Origin: Acidimicrobiales bacterium
GTDB taxonomy: Bacteria; Actinomycetota; Acidimicrobiia; Acidimicrobiales; SHLQ01
DNA length: 45,835 nt
Direction: 5' to 3'
NCBI GenBank assembly: GCA_004282895.1
Contig: SHLQ01000006.1
Location: 1-45,835, forward strand
In this document: positions 7,086 through 14,378 of the stretch, piece by piece
Numbering within the stretch: the stretch's first letter is position 1
How the letters are laid out: each line of letters opens with the position of its first letter
Position numbers and translations under genes: made by a program
Notes under the pieces: generated by a model
Told to the model about the DNA's origin: nothing
Database searches by the model: none
Seen by the model: only the letters and a program-made list of their open reading frames with translations

Positions 7086-9329
7086 CTAGAGCTCGAACTC
7101 GCAGCTCGTCTGGATCACAAATCCGGAACAGAAGTCGTCGCCGACCTTTCCGTAGCCCATGTCGTCGCCGTCGCCACCATCCATGCGGTCGTTGCCACCG
7201 CCGCCGGTGATCGTGTCGGCACCACGGTTTCCGAAGAGGCGGTCTCGACCGTTCGATCCGAAGATCTTGTCCTTGCCGGCGTTGCCGGAAATACGGTCGT
7301 TGCTTCGACCGCCTGTGAGGTGGTCGTTTCCGGCACCGCCTTGAATGACGTCTCGATCGACGCCACCGTCGATGGTGTCATTGCCTTCGTCACCGAAGAT
7401 GCGGTCCTTGCCGGCACCGCCCATGATGGTGTCGTTGCCCAGGCCTCCACAGATGAAGTCGTCGCCACCGAGACCATCGATGATGTCATCACCGTCGGTA
7501 CCGAGGATTACATCAGGACCTTCTGTCGGGGTTTCACCCTTCGAGAGGTCGACCGTCGCCACTCGGGCACGACACATCGGGCCGTCCGGGACCGTCGTCG
7601 TGGTGGTCGTCGTGGTTGTGGTGGTCGTCGTCGTGGTTGTGGTGGTCGTCGTCGTGGTCGGCACCGGGGTGCTTCCCGTGGCCTGAACCAGAGCGATATT
7701 GGTGATCGTTGTGCAGTCAGCGCTGCCCTTCGTGATCGTCACTCGACGGTCGACACCTTCACCGATCAGGCACTCTTCGACGTCGCCGTTGTTCCAGCGG
7801 ACGAGGATCGGTGCAAGGTCGGTTTCCGCACCGAGACCGAAGTGCAGAACACCAGTGTCCTGAACCAGGTGGGCCCGGTGACCGGTCTCACGAACCTGCC
7901 ACTTGGTCGTACCAACAAACACCTGAGCACCCATGGCGTCGGCGTTGCTGCCATCGAGCTCTAGCTGCAGCCAGTGGTTGCCGTTGCCACCCTTGTTGCG
8001 GAAGATGTGGTCGTTGCCGTTCTGGTCATCGAAGCCGTTGGCCACGAACGTGTCCATCCAGCCGTCCTTGTCGATGTCGACCGCAGCGACCGCGGTGGCC
8101 GTGTTCTTGGCCGTTGCGGGCAGCAGCGACGCCGCACCGATGGTGAAGTTTCCAGCGCCATCGTTGAGCAGGATGATGTTGCGATCCTGATCGGCTTCAA
8201 GGAACGTGCAGCCAGCAAAGATGTCGAGGTCGGCATCGTTGTCGTAGTCAGCCAGAGCGATCGAACGACAGTTGTCGGCGAGCGCATCGGCGCTGATTGC
8301 GTCCATTGTCGGGCTGACCAGCGGGTTGACGGTGATCACCGTCTTGGCCAGCGGAAGCTGACCCAACCAATCATCGGTCTCCGGATCTTCGTCGTCGTCG
8401 CTGCTGAGACGGTCGTCCTGGCGAGCGACGATGGCGTCCGGAACGAGGTCGCCGTCGATGTCGCCCAGGGCAATGTCACGGATGCGGGTAGCACCGGCGC
8501 CAGCACCCTGGATCCCGCGCACCGACTGCGTCGGGTCAGCCAACGTGGCCGAACCGGTTGCGATGCTGTCCAAGGCGAACGTAAATGCGTTCGACGAGAT
8601 AACGACGTTGTTCGTGCCTGGACCGGTACTCGTCAGATTGAACTGACGAACGTTGGAGTCGTTGATCACGTTGTTCGTGTCGGCGACCTTGGTCCAGCTG
8701 AGCCCGGTGCCGTCGTTGAGGTAGAGCTCACTCGGTGCCGGGTCGAGGAACGTCGCCGGGTCGGTCGGCGGCTGAACCTGAATGACCGTTCGGTCGAGGT
8801 TGGCGACAAACGCATCCATGTCGCCATCGAAGTCGATGTCAACCATGAGCGGCTGGCGTCCACGACCGGCGTTGTCGACGATTCCCGTCGGCGCAGCTTC
8901 GGTCAGAACGCCTGCGTTGTTGATGAAGACGCGGTTGTCGTTGTCGCGACCAGCCGTCTCGATGAGATCGTCATCACCGTCGTTGTCGAGGTCAGTGAAC
9001 ACGGCACCGTGCGAATCAGCTTCTCCGCCCGCACCAAACGCGTTGGCGAACAAGGCCGCTCCGCCGTTGTAGTCGATGAGGGTCTCCGACTCGTTGAAGT
9101 GGTTGTTGTTCCACACGTCAACACCAGCGCCGCCGATGTCCTCGGTGATGGCCACACCCCAACCGGGGCTGTCGAGCTTCGGCTGTTCGAAGGCCTGTAG
9201 TTGAGAAGGCGCAGTCAAGGCTTCAAACCCTGCCCATCCGCCTTGTGCTCCCGCAGTTGCCTGCGGTATCGCCAGAAGTGCCCCAAGAAGAGACAGTCCC
9301 AGCAACGAGTGAAATACCCGTCGTCGCAT
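7086..9329 (-). CDS. Secreted VCBS/FG-GAP-ASPIC protein with C-terminal RTX repeats (copy 2)
   Basis: A 747-residue paralogue of the neighbouring 4757-6907 product with the same domain order. The frame is open to 9521, but ATG 9329 begins a clear signal peptide (MRRRVFHSLLGLSLLGALLA, cleavage near TAGAQ) and has GGGG 9 nt upstream. Mature regions share phrases with copy 1: GGWAGFE, DVWNNNH, SHGAVFTDLDNDGDDDL, GRGRQPL. VCBS Ca loops (DIDFDGDMD, DIDGDLVPD, DYDNDADLD, DIDKDGWMD) and an ASPIC-like domain (HWLQLELDGSNADAMGAQV to ILVRWNNGDVEEC) follow. The linker holds 22 consecutive Thr. The RTX module starts after PMCRARV and ends QTSCEFEL. Export by Sec is indicated by the signal peptide; no type I secretion genes are in the window. 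Function is inferred as a Ca-dependent matrix or surface protein. Confidence 0.9.
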   Translation of the reverse strand: MRRRVFHSLLGLSLLGALLAIPQATAGAQGGWAGFEALTAPSQLQAFEQPKLDSPGWGVAITEDIGGAGVDVWNNNHFNESETLIDYNGGAALFANAFGAGGEADSHGAVFTDLDNDGDDDLIETAGRDNDNRVFINNAGVLTEAAPTGIVDNAGRGRQPLMVDIDFDGDMDAFVANLDRTVIQVQPPTDPATFLDPAPSELYLNDGTGLSWTKVADTNNVINDSNVRQFNLTSTGPGTNNVVISSNAFTFALDSIATGSATLADPTQSVRGIQGAGAGATRIRDIALGDIDGDLVPDAIVARQDDRLSSDDDEDPETDDWLGQLPLAKTVITVNPLVSPTMDAISADALADNCRSIALADYDNDADLDIFAGCTFLEADQDRNIILLNDGAGNFTIGAASLLPATAKNTATAVAAVDIDKDGWMDTFVANGFDDQNGNDHIFRNKGGNGNHWLQLELDGSNADAMGAQVFVGTTKWQVRETGHRAHLVQDTGVLHFGLGAETDLAPILVRWNNGDVEECLIGEGVDRRVTITKGSADCTTITNIALVQATGSTPVPTTTTTTTTTTTTTTTTTTTTTTVPDGPMCRARVATVDLSKGETPTEGPDVILGTDGDDIIDGLGGDDFICGGLGNDTIMGGAGKDRIFGDEGNDTIDGGVDRDVIQGGAGNDHLTGGRSNDRISGNAGKDKIFGSNGRDRLFGNRGADTITGGGGNDRMDGGDGDDMGYGKVGDDFCSGFVIQTSCEFEL
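7593..7658 (-). repeat. Low-complexity (ACN)22 tract encoding 22 consecutive Thr
   Basis: Twenty-two Thr codons, mostly ACG and ACC with two ACA, form an imperfect 21-nt periodicity in the linker between the ASPIC and RTX domains. The paralogue has 13 Thr at the same place. The length difference suggests slippage-driven variation of an O-glycosylatable linker. Confidence 0.9.
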
Positions 9330-9350
9330 ATCTATTGACCCCGTTTCGTG

Positions 9351-9364
9351 TCGTGTGTCGTGTG
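9351..9364. repeat. Tandem heptamer in the leader of VCBS-RTX copy 2
   Basis: Two exact copies of tcgtgtg (9351-9357, 9358-9364), flanked by partial copies on both sides, lie between the candidate -10 (9376-9381) and ATG 9329. Confidence 0.6.
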
Positions 9365-9375
9365 TCGTAACGCCG

Positions 9376-9381
9376 ATGGTA
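9376..9381 (-). promoter_or_regulatory. Candidate -10 box (TACCAT) for VCBS-RTX copy 2
   Basis: TACCAT on the minus strand lies 46 nt upstream of ATG 9329, giving a leader that contains the tandem heptamers and a GGGG Shine-Dalgarno. No clear -35 is seen. Confidence 0.3.
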
Positions 9382-9424
9382 GAACTACACCAGTTCGGTG
9401 AACCATGGGCTTCGCGGCCCTGTT

Positions 9425-9455
9425 TTGTTCTCGACACTCTCTTGTTCTCGACACT
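9425..9455. repeat. Direct repeat of 14 bp with 17-bp period
   Basis: ttgttctcgacact occurs at 9425-9438 and again at 9442-9455, the second copy running into the 25-bp hairpin repeat. Confidence 0.65.
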
Positions 9456-9536
9456 TCCGGTCGAGATCCCCACGCAGCTTCCACGGTCGCTCCACGCAGC
9501 TCCGCGATCACTTCTCGACACTTCCGGTCGAGATCC
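9445..9536. repeat. Two copies of a 25-bp hairpin-forming direct repeat
   Basis: Identical 25-bp units lie at 9445-9469 and 9512-9536. Each contains the dyad ctcgac-acttccg-gtcgag (6-bp stem, 7-nt loop). The units are separated by 42 bp that themselves contain two near-copies of ccacgcagctcc. Two copies with a non-uniform spacer do not make a CRISPR array. Confidence 0.75.
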
Positions 9537-9598
9537 GCGGAAATCTGCATGGGCCTACGGCGCAGCCTCCGGCCCCTCCTCCGCCCGAGGCGAGCCCT

Positions 9599-9780
9599 GT
9601 GCGTATACAGACACGAGGGAGATCCCACGATCATCGGTGTATACGCACGCACGCCGGCTCCGCCGAAAGAGGGGCAACTTGCTGCGGAAGTTGCCCATGT
9701 CGGCGTGGAGTTTTGGCGAAGCCAAAATCTCTAAGCAACCCGAAGGGTTGCCGGAGACCGATGTCGGGCTCCGGCCCGAC
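9599..9780. other. Array of five hairpins in the long intergenic region
   Basis: Five perfect inverted repeats follow one another: 9599-9609/9638-9648 (11 bp), 9672-9680/9688-9696 (9 bp, 7-nt loop), 9711-9717/9721-9727 (7 bp, GAA loop), 9735-9741/9745-9751 (7 bp, GAA loop) and 9763-9769/9774-9780 (7 bp, TCCG loop). With the two hairpin repeats at 9445-9536 they fill most of the 504-bp gap between divergent genes. No convincing gene was found in 9330-9833. The open frames there carry no recognisable domain and their translation simply reads through the palindromes. A structured ncRNA, stacked terminators or repetitive palindromic elements are the options. Confidence 0.7.
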
Positions 9781-9833
9781 AGTCCAAAAGCATCTGTTGT
9801 CTTTATGTGGTTGTGGGAGAGACTGGGTGGGTT

Positions 9834-11144
9834 ATGGCTTCAGTCCTCGCGCGCGTACGCGCCCTTGATCGTCAACAGATGGAGACGATCTTCACCAGCT
9901 CGATCTTCATGATCACTGCGGGGCTTACCTTCGTGAACACGATTCTCCTGGGCAACGCGCTGGGCGAAGCGGGGCGCGGTGCCGTGGCGGCCGCGTATGG
10001 CAACACCATCGTGCTGGGGTGGGCGTTCCAGATCGGCGTGCCCGCCGCGGCCGCATACTTTGCCAAGGACGTCAGCAACCGCCGCATCGCGATGTCCTCG
10101 TGGGCAATGACTGCAATGTTCGCCATTCCGATCGCGGCGATACTCATTCCCTTCTACCGCTGGCAGATGAACGGTGACGCGTTCCAGGAGTTCGGGACCG
10201 ACCTCAAGCTCTGGTACATCGCGTTCATTGTCGTCAACCTCTTCAACGGGCCCTTCCTCTCGGCCGTCTTCTGGCTGAGAGGTGTTGGCAACCTCGTCAA
10301 GTTCAACGTGTTGCTCGCGATTCCCCAAGTGCTGATCACCCTCGGGTACTCCGTGTTGTTCGTCCTCGATCGACTCACCGTGTTCAGCGCTCTTACCTCG
10401 ACGTTCATCATGATTGTCGTCGGGTGGACATTTGGCCTGGTCTCGACCGGTTCGCTGCCCGGTCGTGGATTCTCCCAAACCACGTTCAATGAAGTCCGCC
10501 ACTACTCACTTCGATCCTGGGTCGGCAATCTCTCGTTCTTCGTCAGCTTGCGTATCGATCAGATGTTGCTCGTCGGGATCGTGGCCACCGACCAGCTCGG
10601 GGTCTACGCCGTGGCCGCGGCGTTCTCAACCCTCTCCGGCCCGATCGCCCGCGGCGTCGCGCAGGGCCTCCTGCCGTTCGTGCGCAACGCGGCCAGCGAT
10701 GCCGAGCGCCTGACTCGCATTCGCCAAAGCCTTCGCTGGGTCTCGGTCGCGTCGGCGGTCACCCTCGTGGTCATCGCCGCGTCCGCAGAGTGGTTCCTGC
10801 CATTCATCTTCAACGACAAGTTTGAGGGTGCGGTTCGTCCACTGCTCCTTCTTTTGCCGGGTGCGTTCGCGACCGATGTGACGCAGGTGTACACGACGGC
10901 ACTCTCATCGTTCAACCGGCCCGAAGACGGCTCGAAGGCACAGATCGCTTCCGCCATCGCCACCGCCATTGGACTGCTCGTGCTCATCCGTCCCTATGGC
11001 ATCGACGGCGCTGCAATCACGACGTCCATCGCCTATTGGGTGGCTCTGCTCGTCTCCATGTTCTATTGGCGTCGCCTGAAAGGCCAGGTGCTACGAGGCG
11101 AAGCCACCGGTAACACTTCCTCACGCGAAGAGGTGCCCGCATGA
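9834..11144 (+). CDS. Wzx-type polysaccharide flippase (MOP superfamily)
   Basis: A 436-residue polytopic membrane protein that would flip the lipid-linked repeat unit across the membrane. ATG 9834 is chosen over GTG 9807 because GGGTGGG lies just upstream and it begins close to the first helix. Hydrophobic helices run along its whole length (FMITAGLTFVNTILLG, ILGWAFQIGVPAAAAYF, VSVASAVTLVVIAASAEWFLPFIF and others), with the MOP-family pattern LGEAGRGAVAAAYG after helix 1 and RSWVGNLSFFVSLRIDQMLL near the middle. It is the first gene of an operon; its stop overlaps the next start by 4 bp (ATGA), so translation is probably coupled to the Wzz-like partner. Confidence 0.88.
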   Translation: MASVLARVRALDRQQMETIFTSSIFMITAGLTFVNTILLGNALGEAGRGAVAAAYGNTIVLGWAFQIGVPAAAAYFAKDVSNRRIAMSSWAMTAMFAIPIAAILIPFYRWQMNGDAFQEFGTDLKLWYIAFIVVNLFNGPFLSAVFWLRGVGNLVKFNVLLAIPQVLITLGYSVLFVLDRLTVFSALTSTFIMIVVGWTFGLVSTGSLPGRGFSQTTFNEVRHYSLRSWVGNLSFFVSLRIDQMLLVGIVATDQLGVYAVAAAFSTLSGPIARGVAQGLLPFVRNAASDAERLTRIRQSLRWVSVASAVTLVVIAASAEWFLPFIFNDKFEGAVRPLLLLLPGAFATDVTQVYTTALSSFNRPEDGSKAQIASAIATAIGLLVLIRPYGIDGAAITTSIAYWVALLVSMFYWRRLKGQVLRGEATGNTSSREEVPA

Positions 11145-12064
11145 CCGTTGGCCTCTCCGCACTGTTTTCGCCGCGATGGCTCTTCCTGGTGGTGTTCTCC
11201 ACGCTGGTCGCCGCATTCGCCGCGTTTTCACTGGGTCTGCAGGCGCCGTCCCAGCACACCTCCACCACCTTCATCTACGGTCGACGCGTCGGCCACGTCG
11301 ACCGTCAGCTCGCCACCCTCGACGAACACCTTGATGACATCGTCAACGCGGTCGAGTTTCCCCAAGTGTTCGAAGCCGTTGAAGCCAAGACCGGCCTGAA
11401 GCTGGAGAAACAATACGACTTCACGATCGAGCGCATCGATGACATCCAGTCCGTGATCGAGATCACGGTAGTGGCCGACCAGCCAGCTGATGCCGAACGA
11501 GTCGCCCGGATCATGGCCGAGGAGGTCGTGCGGTTTGTCCTTGACGGACAGGAAGCATCGCTGGTTTCAGAGATCGCCTCACTCGACGCCTCGATCGCCG
11601 ACCTGGAAGCCGAACAGGGCCGACTCCGCGCATTATCGCTCGGTGTCTCCCCGATCGTCGCCCAGAATCGCGTCGAACGGGCGCTGCTCAATCTCGACCG
11701 CACCGCTCCAGACGCCGCCGCCCGTGAAGCCAGCCTGCGACTCGACCTGGCCAACATTCGGCCCCAAGCCGATGAATACATCCAAAACGCCTCATCTCTT
11801 GGGGATCTTCAAGCCGAGCGTGCCGTCACAGACAACGAACGACTCGATGTCGTCTCGAGCCTCGATTCGATCAACGATGAGTGGTATCGCTCGGTCACTC
11901 CGGTCGAAGCGACGTCGAATCTACCGATAGCCATCGCCATGGCGTTCGCCGCGGGAGTCCCGGCGGCCATCATCGCCTCAGTCCTCGTCATCATGCGCCT
12001 GAATCAACGAATGACCGGGCGGTTGTTCGGCGCGCCGCCCACCCGAGACAATCTCGCGGTTTGA
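11141..12064 (+). CDS. Wzz-like polysaccharide co-polymerase (second copy)
   Basis: A 307-residue inner-membrane protein: TM1 at about residues 12-33 (WLFLVVFSTLVAAFAAFSLGL), an extracytoplasmic helical domain with long coiled coil (LVSEIASLDASIADLEAEQGRL), and TM2 near 265-288 (IAIAMAFAAGVPAAIIASVLVI) with a short cytoplasmic tail. The two-TM layout matches Wzz co-polymerases without a kinase domain. It resembles the third copy (17675-18829) in the region RV..QL...DIV....FP.V...VE..TGL..E, so those two are paralogues. The ATG overlaps the flippase stop. Confidence 0.82.
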   Translation: MTVGLSALFSPRWLFLVVFSTLVAAFAAFSLGLQAPSQHTSTTFIYGRRVGHVDRQLATLDEHLDDIVNAVEFPQVFEAVEAKTGLKLEKQYDFTIERIDDIQSVIEITVVADQPADAERVARIMAEEVVRFVLDGQEASLVSEIASLDASIADLEAEQGRLRALSLGVSPIVAQNRVERALLNLDRTAPDAAAREASLRLDLANIRPQADEYIQNASSLGDLQAERAVTDNERLDVVSSLDSINDEWYRSVTPVEATSNLPIAIAMAFAAGVPAAIIASVLVIMRLNQRMTGRLFGAPPTRDNLAV

Positions 12065-12070
12065 TCGCAG

Positions 12071-12076
12071 TATCCT
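12071..12076 (+). promoter_or_regulatory. Leaderless-type -10 box (TATCCT) for the Asp-box lipoprotein
   Basis: TATCCT ends 8 nt before ATG 12085, and no Shine-Dalgarno is present in the 20-bp gap after the wzz-like gene. An internal promoter with a very short or no leader is likely. Confidence 0.5.
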
Positions 12077-12084
12077 CGCCACTC

Positions 12085-14346
12085 ATGTCGGTACGGCGCG
12101 CTTTCGTCATCATCGCCAGCCTGGCCCTTGCCGCAATTGGCTGCTCCAGCACAACCGAACCCGTCAACCAGACGGTGAACTCCGTGACTCGGAGCACCGT
12201 AGAAGTGAGCGAACTCGGCGAGACCTCACCCCGCACGGTCGAGGTCATCGAACCCGGGGAGTTCACCAAACTATCCGAGCCCGGCGTGGGCGGGCGTATC
12301 ACCTCGCTCGCGTTCGACCCAACCGATCCCGACCGCCTCTTGGTCGGTGGCGACATGTTGGGAATCGCGGTGACCGACGATCTGGGCGACAGCTGGAGTG
12401 GCGGGGTGGGACTGGCGTCCTGGGAGATCGGCGACATCATGGCCGAGCCCGACGCTGACGGCCGGATCTGGACGGGCAGCCTTTCCGGTCCGCAGGCTTC
12501 CGCGGACGGCGGCCTGACGTGGAGCCTTTCCCGCGACGGCATGCCACCCATCAACGACAACGCCTACAGCCTCCCGATTGAGACCATCCTGCTCGACCCG
12601 ACCAACGACTCGCGCCTTCTCGCGTTCTCCGGCAATCAGCGCAACTGGGAGGCCCCCGGCGCGTACGTGGGCGACGCGTGGCAGGGCGATGGCAGCGTAT
12701 GGGTCAGCGAGAACGCCGGGCAGGCGTGGCAACAGCTGGGCACGGTCGTCCCCGGCGGCAACGTTCGAGCGGCGACGTTCCTGGGTGGAGACCCGTCACG
12801 TCTGGCAGCCGCCGTCGCGAACCAGGGGACGTGGTTCTCCTCCGATGGCGGCATCACGTGGTCCCAGAGCACCGCTGGACTTCCTCACTGGAACACCTAT
12901 GACATCTCTGCCCATCCGACGAACAGCGACCTCGCATGGGTTGCCATGGGCGACGGCCCTCAGGTTGACGGAGATTTCCTGGCCGGTGGGATCTGGGCGA
13001 CGGTCGACGGCGGCAACACCTGGGAGGCCCGCACCGATGGACTCGACGTTCGCGGCAACGACACCCGCTTCAATACGGCGTCGTTCCATCAGGTCGTCAC
13101 AGCGCCGAGCCAACCCGACACGGTGTACACATCGAACATTGCCCCGGGTCAGGCGGCCGTGTACCGAAGCGACGACGGTGGTGTCAGCTGGCGGGTGATC
13201 GCGGACAACGACACCCCACAACCCAACCCCTATGAAGGTGCGCTGCGTGCGTTCGACATTGCCGTTCACCCGGAAGACGCCGACCGCGTCGCGATCGGCA
13301 GCGACGACGCGATCCTCATCAGCATCGACGGTGGAGAATCGTGGTTCGACCTCACCACCCAGGAGGTGGCGACAGGATCGTTCGTCGGTCGCGGGTACTC
13401 CGGGTTGGTGAGCACCGACATCGTCTTCGACGCTCGCCTTCCGTACGAGCTCGTGTTGCTCGGCTTCGACGGCGGCAACTTCATCCAAACGGTCGATGGC
13501 GGCCAGACCTGGCGACGCACAGTTCAGGACATCTCCGCATGGGGCGGCGCCATCGAAGCCGCGTACTCCCCCGTCGACCCGGACACTCTCTATGTGCTGC
13601 TCGGCCAGTTTTCCAACTTCAGAGGGATCGGCAAGACCACTGACGGTGGAGAGTCGTTCGACCGTCTCGACGACGGCAATGGGCTACCGTCCATCGGCAA
13701 CGTCCCAGGCGGCGTTCTCGGCATCGCCGCGCTGGCCGAAGGCGACGAAGACACGATCCTCGCCGCCATTGGCGGCTCGCTCTACATCAGCCGAGACAGC
13801 GGCGCTTCGTTCACCCAACAACTCGACGTTGGCGATGTCCGCGATGTCGCCGTCGCAGGGGACGGTGCCACCGTATTCGTTGTCGCCGGCGAGAAGCTCC
13901 TTCGATCCACGGATGCAGGCCGAACCTTCGAGCTCACCGACGCATCGGGAATCGGGCTAACCCAACTCTTCGCATCTTCCAGCGAACCAGACGCCATGTA
14001 CGGAGTCGCGTTCCGGAACGGGCTGGGCGGCGCCTTTCGATTCGACGGAACCACGTGGTCACCGATCTTCACCGATTGGTTCGCGCACGGACTCGCCGTG
14101 GATCCGACCAACCCGCAGAACCTGGTTGTTGTAACAAGCGAACCCGCCTATCACGACATCAGCGCGGCCACGGGCGTGTACTTCTCCGGCGACGGTGGAG
14201 CGTCATGGAAGGTGGTCAACGACGGTTTGCCCATGACGAGACTCCGCACGGCCGAGTTCGACCCGCACGATCCGGACCGCGTCGTCGTCGGCACAACCGG
14301 CAGAGGGTTCTATGAGATCTCCTTCTCCGCCGCCTTGGACGGGTAA
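12085..14346 (+). CDS. Surface lipoprotein with Asp-box (BNR/sortilin-like) beta-propeller repeats
   Basis: A 753-residue protein. The frame is open from 11881, but ATG 12085 starts a lipoprotein signal (VIIASLALAAIGCSS, acylated Cys at about 20-25). About twelve Asp-box motifs (S/T-x-D-x-G-x-S/T-W/F) follow: SADGGLTW, SSDGGITW, TVDGGNTW, RSDDGGVSW, SIDGGESW, TVDGGQTW, TTDGGESF, SGDGGASW and others. DPTDPDRLLVG-type strands alternate with them. Two stacked propellers as in GH74 and VPS10-like proteins are plausible. Catalytic residues cannot be assigned, so polymer binding is as likely as hydrolysis. Lying in the flippase operon, it probably acts on the exported polymer. Confidence 0.85.
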   Translation: MSVRRAFVIIASLALAAIGCSSTTEPVNQTVNSVTRSTVEVSELGETSPRTVEVIEPGEFTKLSEPGVGGRITSLAFDPTDPDRLLVGGDMLGIAVTDDLGDSWSGGVGLASWEIGDIMAEPDADGRIWTGSLSGPQASADGGLTWSLSRDGMPPINDNAYSLPIETILLDPTNDSRLLAFSGNQRNWEAPGAYVGDAWQGDGSVWVSENAGQAWQQLGTVVPGGNVRAATFLGGDPSRLAAAVANQGTWFSSDGGITWSQSTAGLPHWNTYDISAHPTNSDLAWVAMGDGPQVDGDFLAGGIWATVDGGNTWEARTDGLDVRGNDTRFNTASFHQVVTAPSQPDTVYTSNIAPGQAAVYRSDDGGVSWRVIADNDTPQPNPYEGALRAFDIAVHPEDADRVAIGSDDAILISIDGGESWFDLTTQEVATGSFVGRGYSGLVSTDIVFDARLPYELVLLGFDGGNFIQTVDGGQTWRRTVQDISAWGGAIEAAYSPVDPDTLYVLLGQFSNFRGIGKTTDGGESFDRLDDGNGLPSIGNVPGGVLGIAALAEGDEDTILAAIGGSLYISRDSGASFTQQLDVGDVRDVAVAGDGATVFVVAGEKLLRSTDAGRTFELTDASGIGLTQLFASSSEPDAMYGVAFRNGLGGAFRFDGTTWSPIFTDWFAHGLAVDPTNPQNLVVVTSEPAYHDISAATGVYFSGDGGASWKVVNDGLPMTRLRTAEFDPHDPDRVVVGTTGRGFYEISFSAALDG

Positions 14347-14378
14347 ACCCGTGTTGAGCCGGAACCGATAGGACCAAC

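Noticed and set aside
2088-9329. Type I secretion of the RTX proteins
   Set aside because: All three have N-terminal Sec signal peptides and no HlyB/HlyD-type genes are in the window.
9445-9536. Possible CRISPR array from the 25-bp repeats
   Set aside because: There are only two identical units with one spacer-like gap, the gap contains its own repeats, and no cas genes are present.
9355-9912. Open frame of 185 codons across the hairpin region
   Set aside because: It runs through the palindromes and into the flippase start in a different frame; no domain, no ribosome site, and alternative frames are equally open.
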